Of a stretch of 33,771 nucleotides of DNA, positions 15,416-23,388 are shown one piece after another. Under the pieces are notes generated by a model. It was not told the origin of the DNA and made no database searches. It saw only the letters and a list, made by a program, of their open reading frames with translations. The stretch lies in contig JAAERO010000141.1 in NCBI GenBank assembly GCA_024230315.1, forward strand, positions 1 through 33,771. The letters run 5' to 3'. Source of the DNA: Hyphomicrobium sp. (GTDB lineage Bacteria > Pseudomonadota > Alphaproteobacteria > Rhizobiales > Hyphomicrobiaceae). The translations under genes were made by a program, and so were the position numbers. Numbering within the stretch: the stretch's first letter is position 1; every line of letters starts with the position of its first letter.

Positions 15416-15724
15416 TTCGGCCTCGCAACTCGCCCAAATTGAACCGGCGCGAAGCTCCGTCAGGCCGGGGCGGGCGTCAAGAGTGTAACAAATTGGGTTG
15501 GCAAGCGCGCCCGGCGGCGATTTGTTAGAGCCTGATCGTTTCGCTTGGACGCGCTTGAGTCGCGTCCAAGCGAAACGTGAAACAGTCTCTACACTTTTGA
15601 TTTAGAGTAAGATTCACGCTCTTGCCAGGAACCTTCTGGGCTTGGTGAGCGATTCCATCAAGAACGATCTTGCTCTAGACTGTAACCAATCGAATCGTGT
15701 GTGGCGGGGCGCGACGAGGACAAC
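15416..15724. other. Divergent spacer between panC and putA
   Basis: This 309-base region separates panC (minus) from putA (plus). Half of it is a repeat element (15525-15678). Only 46 bases lie between the end of the repeat and the putA ATG, so putA's promoter should be within or beyond the repeat. I found no convincing -35/-10 pair and no gene. Confidence 0.5.
15525..15678 (-). repeat. 150-bp interspersed repeat, copy 1 (inverted orientation)
   Basis: This copy is the reverse complement of the copies at 28166 and 29671. Ends are TTAGAGC (15525) and GCTCTAG (to 15678). It contains a perfect 16-bp inverted repeat, GTTTCGCTTGGACGCG at 15538-15553 and its complement at 15561-15576, with a 7-base loop. 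By eye it matches copy 3 over nearly its whole length, with scattered differences that include paired changes in the hairpin. No open frame is present. Confidence 0.9.
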
Positions 15725-18700
15725 ATGGTTGCTTTGAAAAGAGCGGATTTCGGAGACGAAGCGCGTGAGGGGTCGGATACGCCCCCGCGCGATGAGATTG
15801 CGGCTCATCATCTTATTGACGAAAAGCGGTTATTCGACCGGCTGATTGAGCGTGCCCTGTTCAGCGAGGACGAGCGCCGCCGCACCGCCGAGATTGCGCG
15901 CCGGCTCGTCTATTCCGCGCGCGCCAATCAAGGCAAGCACGCCGGCGTCGATGCCTTCATGCGCGAGTATGGGTTATCGAGTGAGGAAGGCGTGATCTTA
16001 TTGTGCATCGCCGAGGCGCTGCTCAGAATTCCCGACACCGAAACGGCCGATGAGCTCATCGCCGATAAGATTGCCGGTGGCGACTGGGAGCGCCATCTTG
16101 GTCACTCCGACAATTTGTTTGTCAACGCCTCGACGTGGGCGCTGCTGCTGACGGGACGCATCGTCAAGTTGCGCGAGGCGCAGGGCGCCAACCCGTTTAA
16201 TGCACTGAAGCGCCTGGTTGCGCGCTCCGGCGAGCCGGTCATCCGTCAGGCCGTGCGCCAGGCCGTTAAGGTCCTCGGCGATCAGTTTGTGCTCGGGCGC
16301 ACCATAAAGGAGGCGCTGGCGCGCGCGCAAAGCTACGAGCAGGATGGTTACCTCTTCTCCTACGATATGCTGGGGGAGGCGGCGAAGACGGAGAAGGATG
16401 CCGACGTCTATTTCGAGCGCTACATGGGCGCGATCGATGCCATTGGGATGGCTGCAGGGCCATTCACCAGCGCACACCTCGATTCACTTTATGCGCGCCA
16501 TGGTTTGTCAGTGAAGCTCTCAGCGCTGCATCCGCGTTTCGAGCCCGGGAAAAAGGAGCGGCTTGCCGGAGAGCTCGGACCCCGGCTTGTGACCATGGCT
16601 CGGGCGGCGCGCGCGCGCGGTCTCGCCATCACAATTGATGCTGAAGAGCAGGACCGGTTGGAGCCGACGCTCGATTTCTTCGCCTCAACATTCACCAACT
16701 CGGCGCTCGACGGCTGGAATGGTCTCGGCATCGCAGTGCAGGCCTACGGCAAGCGCACCATTCCCGTCTTGCGCTGGTTACGCCGGCTGGCGGAGCGCCA
16801 GGGCAAGCGCATCCCCGTCCGGCTCGTAAAAGGCGCCTACTGGGATAGCGAAATCAAATGGGCCCAGGAGCGCGGGCTTGCCGACTACCCGGTCATGACG
16901 CGCAAGCTGCACACGGATGTTTCGTTCCTTGCCGGCATGCGGCTCTTACTAAGCGACGCGAAGGCCTTCTACCCACAGTTTGCAACGCATAACGCGCACG
17001 CGCTTGCTGCTGCGCACGTGGCGGCTGGGGCGACTAAATTTGAATTCCAGCGCCTGCATGGCATGGCGGAAGCCCTCTACGACGAGGTCGCCGGCGAGAA
17101 CAAACTCGGCCGGCCTTGCCGCATCTATGCACCTGTTGGCGGTCATGAGGATCTACTGGCATATCTCGTGCGTCGTCTTCTGGAGAACGGCGCCAATACG
17201 TCCTTCGTAAACCGCTTGTCGGACGACGAGGCCCCGGTAGGCGACATGATCCGCGATCCCGTGGCGCTGGCCGAGTACGAACGGACCACCGACCGCGGTC
17301 GTGTGCGGTTGATGCCGCGCCCATGCGAGATATACCTGCCGGAGCGCAAGGCGAGTAGCGGATTGGCGCTGAGCGATTCGTCGGTGCGCGCCCAGCTTCA
17401 TATGGAAATGGACGCAGCTCTCTATGGGGACTTCGAGGCCGGCCCAATCGTCGCAGGCGAAGCCACGATAGGCGGCGAGTCCGCTGGTTTTGTCACCTGC
17501 CCGCACGATCAGCGTGAGCGCATTGGTACCGTGCGTATAGCGACGCCGGCACAGGTCGAGGCTGCCATCGAAAGTGCAAAAGCCGCCCATCACGCTTGGG
17601 ACAGGCGTGGCGGCGCGGACCGTGCAGAAATCTTGGAGGTTGCTGCCGATCTCTTCGAGCGCAACCGGGCGCGCCTCATGACGGTGCTTGTGCGGGAGGC
17701 GGGCAAGACGCTCGAAGGGGCACAGGGGGATGTGCGCGAGGCGGTTGACTATCTGCGCTACTACGCGTGCGAAGCGCGCCGCCTATTTGGCGGGCCGGTG
17801 ACGCTGCCGGGCCCGACGGGCGAGCTTAACACGCTTGACCTGCGCGGGCGCGGCGTCTTCGCGTGCATTTCGCCGTGGAATTTCCCACTCGCCATCTTCA
17901 CGGGTCAAGTGGCAGCTGCCTTGGCGGCTGGCAATACGGTGCTCGCCAAACCGGCCGAGCAGACGCCGATAACCGCATATCTGGCAACGACACTGCTGCA
18001 TGAGGCAGGCGTGCCGCCAGACGTGCTGCACCTGCTGACCGGCAGCCCCAACGTTGGCAAGGCGCTTGTTCGGGATGTGCGCGTTGGCGGTATCGCCTTT
18101 ATCGGGTCCAATCGTACGGCGTGGGCGATCCAAAAAGCGCTCACCGAGCGTCAGAATGCAATCGTGCCGTTCATTGCAGAGACGGGTGGCATCAACGCAA
18201 TGATCGCCGACTCCACCGCGCTGCCTGAGCAAGTCGTGCGCGATTGCGTGCACTCCGTCTTCGACAGTGCGGGACAGCGTTGCTCGGCTGCACGCGTGTT
18301 GTTCCTGCAGGACGATGCGGCCCCCCATATGACCGACATGCTGGTCGGCGCGGTCGAGGCTTTGGATGTTGGTGACCCGTTCGACTACGCGACAGACATT
18401 GGGCCGGTGATTGACGAGATCGCACAGGATCGCCTTGAGGCGCACAAGATTCGCATGCAGCACGATGGTCGCCAGCTCGTCGATCTTTTGCTACCCGAGC
18501 ATTGCCGCGTTGGCACGTACGTGACGCCTGCCGTCTTCGAGATCGACAGTCTAGACACGTTGGAGGGCGAGGTTTTCGGCCCCATCCTCCATGTTGTGCG
18601 TTACGAGCGCGGACATCTCGACAAGGTCATCGAGGCCATCAATGCGTCAGGCTATGGTCTCACGCTCGGGCTACACAGCCGCATCGAGGCCGTGGCCGAC

Positions 18701-18928
18701 TATGTTGCCGAGCATGCGCGCGTGGGCAATCTCTACGTCAATCGCAATCAGATTGGCGCTATCGTGGGCGTGCAGCCCTTCGGTGGCGAGGGCCTTTCGG
18801 GCACGGGGGCAAAGGCCGGCGGCCCCAATACATTGCGGGCTTATGCCGTGGAGCGCGTTTGCACGACCGACATCACGGCGACAGGCGGCAATCTGGAACT
18901 GCTGACGGCTGCGGTCGAAGATAACTAA
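15725..18928 (+). CDS. putA: Bifunctional proline dehydrogenase / P5C dehydrogenase PutA
   Basis: PutA (1067 residues from the chosen start) oxidises proline to glutamate in two steps: FAD-dependent proline dehydrogenase, then NAD-dependent glutamate-semialdehyde dehydrogenase. The proline dehydrogenase barrel covers about 190-490 (LSVKLSALHPR, RLVKGAYWDSEIK, FATHNAHALAA, EFQRLHGMAEALY, RIYAPVGGHEDLLAYLVRRL). The aldehyde dehydrogenase part covers about 560-1030 (SPWNFPLAIFTGQ, catalytic Glu819 in AETGG and Cys853 in SAGQRCSAA, NRNQIGAIVGVQPFGGEGLSGTG). There is no N-terminal ribbon-helix-helix domain, so this is the short, non-DNA-binding type. ATG 15725 follows GAGGA; GTG 15701 would add eight residues. 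No putR-like regulator is adjacent. Confidence 0.95.
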   Translation: MVALKRADFGDEAREGSDTPPRDEIAAHHLIDEKRLFDRLIERALFSEDERRRTAEIARRLVYSARANQGKHAGVDAFMREYGLSSEEGVILLCIAEALLRIPDTETADELIADKIAGGDWERHLGHSDNLFVNASTWALLLTGRIVKLREAQGANPFNALKRLVARSGEPVIRQAVRQAVKVLGDQFVLGRTIKEALARAQSYEQDGYLFSYDMLGEAAKTEKDADVYFERYMGAIDAIGMAAGPFTSAHLDSLYARHGLSVKLSALHPRFEPGKKERLAGELGPRLVTMARAARARGLAITIDAEEQDRLEPTLDFFASTFTNSALDGWNGLGIAVQAYGKRTIPVLRWLRRLAERQGKRIPVRLVKGAYWDSEIKWAQERGLADYPVMTRKLHTDVSFLAGMRLLLSDAKAFYPQFATHNAHALAAAHVAAGATKFEFQRLHGMAEALYDEVAGENKLGRPCRIYAPVGGHEDLLAYLVRRLLENGANTSFVNRLSDDEAPVGDMIRDPVALAEYERTTDRGRVRLMPRPCEIYLPERKASSGLALSDSSVRAQLHMEMDAALYGDFEAGPIVAGEATIGGESAGFVTCPHDQRERIGTVRIATPAQVEAAIESAKAAHHAWDRRGGADRAEILEVAADLFERNRARLMTVLVREAGKTLEGAQGDVREAVDYLRYYACEARRLFGGPVTLPGPTGELNTLDLRGRGVFACISPWNFPLAIFTGQVAAALAAGNTVLAKPAEQTPITAYLATTLLHEAGVPPDVLHLLTGSPNVGKALVRDVRVGGIAFIGSNRTAWAIQKALTERQNAIVPFIAETGGINAMIADSTALPEQVVRDCVHSVFDSAGQRCSAARVLFLQDDAAPHMTDMLVGAVEALDVGDPFDYATDIGPVIDEIAQDRLEAHKIRMQHDGRQLVDLLLPEHCRVGTYVTPAVFEIDSLDTLEGEVFGPILHVVRYERGHLDKVIEAINASGYGLTLGLHSRIEAVADYVAEHARVGNLYVNRNQIGAIVGVQPFGGEGLSGTGAKAGGPNTLRAYAVERVCTTDITATGGNLELLTAAVEDN

Positions 18929-19011
18929 TACCGCACTGTGGATGTTGCGGGGTGCGCGCGCCAGCGCCATCTTTGTAAGGTGATACGGCCGCCGCCCCTG
19001 GAGCCCCGCTA

Positions 19012-19812
19012 ATGACGAATCGCAAACCGACCAGAACCAAGCCGCCGATTGATTCAACCGCGCAAATGGGCGCTGGACAACGTCCTGTGGTCGGGGATGA
19101 AAACGCGAATCTTCCTAGCGCGCGTGCGTCCGATTCAGACGTCGCCCAGTTCATCGCAAAAATGAAGACGATGGCGCCTGTCGCTGCCGCGGGGCGTGGA
19201 CGCCTCATCTTTGCCATGGACGCTACAATGAGCCGCGCGCCCACCTGGGACATGGCACTGCAACTTCAAGGCGGTATGTTCCAGGCTGTGAAAGAGGTAG
19301 GCGGTCTCGACGTTCAGCTCGTCTACTTCCGTGGCATGGGCGAATGCCGGGTCTCCAAGTGGGTGTCCAACCCGGATGCGCTCGCACGCCTGATGACGAG
19401 TGTCGCTTGTCGCGGCGGGCTCACGCAAATCGGCAAGGTGCTCAAGCACGCGATCGAGGAGAGTGGCGGCCGCAAGGTCAACGCGCTGGTCTACGTCGGC
19501 GACTGCATGGAGGAGGACATCGATCGATTATGCGCGCGCGCTGGGGAGTTGGCGCTTTTAGGGGTGCCGGTCTTCCTTTTCCAAGAGGGCGAGGATGCAC
19601 GTGCCGAGCGCGCTTTCCGCGAGATTGCGCGGTTTACGAATGGGGCCTTCTGCCGTTTCGATCGCGGCTCGGCGCGGCAGCTGCGCGAACTCCTCACCGC
19701 AGTAGCGGTCTATGCCGCAGGAGGTCACAAGGCGTTGCTCGCACTGAGTTCGGAGCGCGACGGTGCGGGCGCGCGGCGGCTTCTCGCCCAACTCAAGCCA
19801 CCTGGGCGCTGA
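19012..19812 (+). CDS. VWA-domain protein paired with a J-domain gene
   Basis: A 266-residue soluble protein. After a disordered N-terminus (about 1-50) comes a von Willebrand A-like fold: LIFAMDATMS (65-74), VQLVYFRG, GLTQIGKVLKHAI (137-149), ALVYVGDCMEED (158-169) and VPVFLFQEG. Asp70, Thr72, Ser74, Thr138 and Asp164 could form a MIDAS metal site, with Thr in place of the usual first Ser. No signal peptide or membrane segment is seen. The J-domain gene starts six bases after its stop, so the two form an operon, and a shared role in protein complex assembly or quality control is a guess. I do not recognise a named family with certainty. Confidence 0.8.
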   Translation: MTNRKPTRTKPPIDSTAQMGAGQRPVVGDENANLPSARASDSDVAQFIAKMKTMAPVAAAGRGRLIFAMDATMSRAPTWDMALQLQGGMFQAVKEVGGLDVQLVYFRGMGECRVSKWVSNPDALARLMTSVACRGGLTQIGKVLKHAIEESGGRKVNALVYVGDCMEEDIDRLCARAGELALLGVPVFLFQEGEDARAERAFREIARFTNGAFCRFDRGSARQLRELLTAVAVYAAGGHKALLALSSERDGAGARRLLAQLKPPGR

Positions 19813-19818
19813 GGCACG

Positions 19819-20526
19819 ATGGCATATCTCATCTTAGGACTTGCTGCTCTGGCTATTGGGCTGCTTGTGTTGCGTGCCTTCGCGCGCGCTAACCCGACCA
19901 AGGTAGCGCGGCGAATAACGGTTGGCGGCGGCGTCGTATCATTGCTGGCCGCTGGCGTGTTAGCCTTGCGCGGACTTGCCCCTGTCGCCATACCGCTTGC
20001 CATGTTGGGCTCTTGGTTGCTGTGGGGCAGCACCTCGGGGCCGTTGGGTGGCGGACGTGCCCGCAAGTCGCAAGGACAAACCTCGCGCATCGTGACTGAT
20101 CATTTGGAAATGGAACTCGACCATGACACGGGCGAGATGCGCGGTCGCGTTCTCAAGGGGCTGTTTGCAGATCGCAACATCGAAAGCCTGACGCCCGCCG
20201 ACATGGCCCTCTTATGGCAAGACTGCCGCATTACAGATCCGCAGTCAGCGCAGATCATCGAGGCCTTCCTTGATCGCGTTCATGCCACTTGGCGCGATGA
20301 GGTGGCGCGCGGTGAATCCAAGATGGGGCGCGGACCGGGTGGGCGTATGACGCCGAAAGAGGCTATCGAAATTTTGGGATTGGCCCCCGGTGCGAGTGAG
20401 GACGAGATCCGCAGTGCGCATCGCGACCTGATGCTTAAGCTGCATCCTGATCGCGGCGGCTCGACTTATTTGGCCGCCAAGATTAACGAGGCAAAAGACG
20501 TGGCCCTGGCAACGCGCAGCGCTTGA
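19819..20526 (+). CDS. Membrane-anchored J-domain (DnaJ-like) protein
   Basis: This 235-residue protein has two or three N-terminal hydrophobic segments (about 2-20, 35-50 and 56-70), a middle region of about 100 residues (SRIVTDHLEMELDHDTG onward), and a C-terminal J-domain (about 177-235) with the HPD motif at 209-211 (KLHPDRGGS). The J-domain should stimulate a DnaK-type chaperone at the inner membrane. It lacks the Gly/Phe and zinc regions of DnaJ itself and resembles the Hyphomicrobiales membrane J-proteins with a terminal J-domain. It is coupled to the VWA-domain gene (six-base gap, GAGG before the ATG) and converges on the carboxypeptidase gene, with three bases between the stops. Confidence 0.88.
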   Translation: MAYLILGLAALAIGLLVLRAFARANPTKVARRITVGGGVVSLLAAGVLALRGLAPVAIPLAMLGSWLLWGSTSGPLGGGRARKSQGQTSRIVTDHLEMELDHDTGEMRGRVLKGLFADRNIESLTPADMALLWQDCRITDPQSAQIIEAFLDRVHATWRDEVARGESKMGRGPGGRMTPKEAIEILGLAPGASEDEIRSAHRDLMLKLHPDRGGSTYLAAKINEAKDVALATRSA

Positions 20527-20529
20527 GGT

Positions 20530-22002
20530 TCACTGCATCCGCAGCACGAAGCAGTCGATTTGTAGACGTTTCAGGCTGGCACAGATTGAATAAGCAGCCG
20601 TTCTTTCGAAGCCCTGGAAGCGGGCGCGGTAGAGCTGACGCCGCCCGTTCTCCACCGGAACGGCGACGCCTCGATAGCGATCGAGCAGGTCGCCTGAGCG
20701 TCGGCGCGCTTGCGCCATCTGCCGCTCGGCATCGGCCGACGCGATGTAGGCTCCGACCTGGACCTGGAACGGACCAGATGCGACTGCGGCAGTATTCCTA
20801 AGCGGTTCTGCTCGTGGTTGCCGTGTCGCAGAGGCGGCGCGCGCCAACCCGGTCGCCTGGGCTTGGAGCGTAGAGGGCCGAAGTCCCCGAGCGAGAACGC
20901 CTCGAGGAGGCGCAAACCGCGCCACTGCGTTGCCGTTAGCTGTTGCAGCGGGGCGATATGCCGGGTTCGCATCCAGTTGACTATTGTCACCCTCTTCGAG
21001 CCGAGTGGCATCGCGTTGTGCGCCGAATGCCATCGGTGTGGGGCGGACCTTGGCAACCTTGATGGAAGGTTGGGCCGTCCCGCGCAGATGCGGTGCGCGC
21101 GGTGACGTTTTGGAAGAAGCCCGAATGGGGCGCGGAGGAGTAGGCGACTTGGCGCGGGCAACGAGCACTGGCTTGCGTGTCTTCTTCCGTGACGCTTTCG
21201 CAAGCGCCTTGGTCAAGATCGAGCGCATCTTTGCGTTGCGCACACGCGCCGATTTGCCACCGAATACAACAGCAACAACGTGCTTACCATCGCGGCGCAC
21301 ATTGGCGACGAGGTTGAAGCCTGAAGCGCGCGTGTAGCCTGTCTTGATACCGTCCGTGCCCTTAAACTGCCGCAGCAACGCATTGTGGTTACGGTACCTG
21401 CGACCGCGGTAGGTGAAATGCCGGATCGAAAATAGCTTGTAGTGCTGCGGGAAGTGGTCCTGCAGGTGCATGGCCAGCTTCAGCATGTCGCGCGCCGTCG
21501 TTTTTTGCTCGCGGTTGGGCAGACCGGACGCGTTCTTGAAGACCGTCGATGTCATTCCAAGTTGGCGGGCTCTTTTGGTCATGAGGCGGCCGAAGTTTTC
21601 CTCGCTGCCCCCAATGTGTTCGGCCAAGGCTACAGCGACATTGTTGGCCGATTTGGTGACAAGCGCCTTGATTGCGTCAAGCACAGTGAGCTCATCGCCA
21701 GGCTTCAACTTGAGCTTTGAGGGCGGGGCGGCGGCCGCCGTCTCAGACATTTTGATCTTGGTGGCGTAACTCATCCGCCCTTGCTCAATCAGCTCAAAGG
21801 TCATGTAGAGGGTCATCATCTTGGTGAGCGAGGCTGGATAGCGGGCCGCGTCGCCAGATTTATTGTGCAGCACGGCACTGGTATTGGCGTCGATTGCCAT
21901 GGAGGCTTGGCGAGGGGCGGCGTGCGCCGGCGTCAAGGCGCTCGCGGCGAGGGCCAAAATGAGGGCTGTAATCCCTGCGCGCAAAGTTAGATCACGTATC
22001 AA
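20530..22002 (-). CDS. D-alanyl-D-alanine carboxypeptidase with SPOR domain
   Basis: A periplasmic penicillin-binding protein (PBP5/6 class, peptidase S11) that trims the terminal D-Ala of peptidoglycan stem peptides. From the chosen TTG start at 22002 it has 490 residues: a signal peptide (cleavage near AHA-AP, residues 27-30), the SxxK motif SLTK (58-61), SAN (118-120) and KTG (220-222), then a long basic Pro/Ala linker, and a SPOR domain at about 408-490 (VQVGAYIASADAERQM) that binds denuded glycan, often at the division site. In-frame codons reach back to 22203, and GTG 22041 is another option. TTG 22002 is preferred because it gives a standard signal peptide and follows GAGGA. Confidence 0.9.
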   Translation of the reverse strand: MIRDLTLRAGITALILALAASALTPAHAAPRQASMAIDANTSAVLHNKSGDAARYPASLTKMMTLYMTFELIEQGRMSYATKIKMSETAAAAPPSKLKLKPGDELTVLDAIKALVTKSANNVAVALAEHIGGSEENFGRLMTKRARQLGMTSTVFKNASGLPNREQKTTARDMLKLAMHLQDHFPQHYKLFSIRHFTYRGRRYRNHNALLRQFKGTDGIKTGYTRASGFNLVANVRRDGKHVVAVVFGGKSARVRNAKMRSILTKALAKASRKKTRKPVLVARAKSPTPPRPIRASSKTSPRAPHLRGTAQPSIKVAKVRPTPMAFGAQRDATRLEEGDNSQLDANPAYRPAATANGNAVARFAPPRGVLARGLRPSTLQAQATGLARAASATRQPRAEPLRNTAAVASGPFQVQVGAYIASADAERQMAQARRRSGDLLDRYRGVAVPVENGRRQLYRARFQGFERTAAYSICASLKRLQIDCFVLRMQ

Positions 22003-22406
22003 TTGAAGGCAGTCCTCACGTGCTTCGACCAGATCGTTCACAACGCATTCGGCGAAGTGTACGCTCGAACAAAAAAGCTTCCCAAACAAGGTGTTGGGCC
22101 TTTTCCCTGCCCCGATGTGGAACCCCGCTCGCAAAGCATGTGAACGAGGTGACCATCGTTTTTGGGACGCTTTGGGGCGCGAGGGCCCGCGCGCCAGCGA
22201 CAAAGAGATGGGGACCTATAATACCCCTCGGATAGCTTAGTCGGGGTTAACGCAAAGTTCCCTAGGTCCATGCTGCGCCGCAGAAAATCGCTTGAAAAAT
22301 TGTGCGGTGCCTATAAAAAGAGCTGTGGATAGGCTCGGAATTGGGCCCGGGAAATTGCTTTCACGTTCTAAAGGTCGGAGAGCTTGTCAAGGACACGGAT
22401 GACACA
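22003..22406. other. 404-base divergent spacer before the phasin gene
   Basis: The spacer lies between the carboxypeptidase (minus) and the phasin gene (plus). It contains TATAAT (22217-22222) without a matching -35, and TTGAAA (22292-22297) followed by TATAAA (22312-22317) at only 14 bases, shorter than standard spacing. Either may be part of the phasin promoter. A CCCAA/TTGGG inverted repeat lies near 22080-22100. No gene is recognised, though carboxypeptidase-frame codons run to 22203. Confidence 0.35.
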
Positions 22407-22736
22407 ATGATGAAAAATTTTGAGGACATGCAGAAGCTCGGGCAAACCAACGTGGACAGCGCCATGCGTATGTTCGGCGAGTGGAACAAGAATTGGCAGG
22501 CGATCGCTGCTGAGATGGGCAATTACACAAAGCGGTCGTTCGAGGAGGGTAGTGCCACCCTTGAGAAGCTTATGGGATCGAAATCGGTCGAGCAGGCCGT
22601 CGAAATCCAGACGAGCTATGCCAAGCGCGCCTATGACGACTACATGCAGCAGGTGACCAAAATCGGCGGCATGTACGCGAATTTGGCCAAGGAAGCCTAC
22701 AAGCCCGTAGAGAAAATCCTGCACAACGGTGGCTGA
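22407..22736 (+). CDS. Phasin family protein
   Basis: A 109-residue, mostly helical protein of the phasin type (Phasin_2-like). Phasins coat polyhydroxyalkanoate granules, and in many Hyphomicrobiales several small paralogues exist, some with other roles. Visible features are the MQKLGQTNVDSAMRMFGEWN start, the ERPL-like amphipathic run and SVEQAVEIQTSYAKRAYDDY, a hallmark segment of the family, followed by YKPVEKIL near the end. Two adjacent ATG codons (22407, 22410) could start it; the ribosome site is weak. Its own Rho-independent terminator follows at 22774. Confidence 0.88.
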   Translation: MMKNFEDMQKLGQTNVDSAMRMFGEWNKNWQAIAAEMGNYTKRSFEEGSATLEKLMGSKSVEQAVEIQTSYAKRAYDDYMQQVTKIGGMYANLAKEAYKPVEKILHNGG

Positions 22737-22773
22737 GCCGAGCAGCGCTGGCTCCCACTGGCGACAAGAAAGC

Positions 22774-22801
22774 AAGGCCCGGCCTGCGCTGGGCCTTTTT
22801 T
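22774..22801 (+). terminator. Rho-independent terminator after the phasin gene
   Basis: AAGGCCC (22774-22780) and GGGCCTT (22791-22797) form a perfect 7-bp stem with a 10-base loop, and a run of six T ends at 22801. It separates the phasin transcript from clpS. Confidence 0.85.
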
Positions 22802-23039
22802 GTGTCGCGTTGCAATCCCATCATATCGTATTCCCGGCTACGTCTTTCCGGTACAAATTGGGTGTCGAGGGCCGGTGATCGGTTCCTCGATGACGGACCA
22901 ATTGCGAGCCCGGACCCCCTTGCGTATCAATAGATGTACCTTGTGGGTGCAAGTGGAAGCAGGGGTCGGCGGAGGCTGCGTCGACGGAATTTTGCGATCG
23001 ATGACAAAGACGACGAATGCGGCAAGGCTGCCCATATGG

Positions 23040-23381
23040 ATGATGGCCAGAAAAAAAGGTCCGCGCCGGGATGGCGGCGGCGGTGACAATCGCACGGGTT
23101 TGGCCACGAAGACGCGGCCCAAGACCAAAAAACCAAGCCTTTACAAGGTGCTGCTGCTGAACGACGACTACACGCCGATGGAATTTGTCGTACACGTATT
23201 GGAGAAATACTTTTCAAAGGGAAAGGAAGAGGCGACCCGTATCATGATGCATGTTCATCATAAGGGCGTAGGGATCTGCGGTGTGTTCCCTTATGAAGTT
23301 GCTGAGACAAAGGTGACGCAAGTCATGGATTATTCACGACAGAACGGTCATCCTCTACAATGCACCATGGAGAAAGAGTAG
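23040..23381 (+). CDS. clpS: ATP-dependent Clp protease adaptor ClpS
   Basis: ClpS (113 residues) recognises N-degron substrates and delivers them to ClpAP. The folded domain (about 32-110) shows [20 protein letters not shown], the [22 protein letters not shown] stretch (in two parts around 70-91) and the C-terminal [11 protein letters not shown]. The N-terminal 30 residues are a flexible basic tail. ATG 23040 (MMARKKGP) is chosen because longer in-frame starts, such as ATG 23001, add sequence without family resemblance. The clpA start follows seven bases after the stop, the usual clpS-clpA order. Confidence 0.94.
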   Translation: MMARKKGPRRDGGGGDNRTGLATKTRPKTKKPSLYKVLLLNDDYTPMEFVVHVLEKYFSKGKEEATRIMMHVHHKGVGICGVFPYEVAETKVTQVMDYSRQNGHPLQCTMEKE

Positions 23382-23388
23382 GTCATCC

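Noticed and set aside
15538-15576. Rho-independent terminator for panC or putA
   Set aside because: The strong hairpin lies upstream of both genes, has no T-run and recurs in the other repeat copies, so it belongs to the repeat.
22217-22222. TATAAT as a promoter for the phasin gene
   Set aside because: No -35 box at a suitable distance; listed only as a possibility in the spacer entry.
22800-23039. N-terminal extension of ClpS
   Set aside because: It begins within the phasin terminator and adds about 80 residues with no ClpS resemblance.
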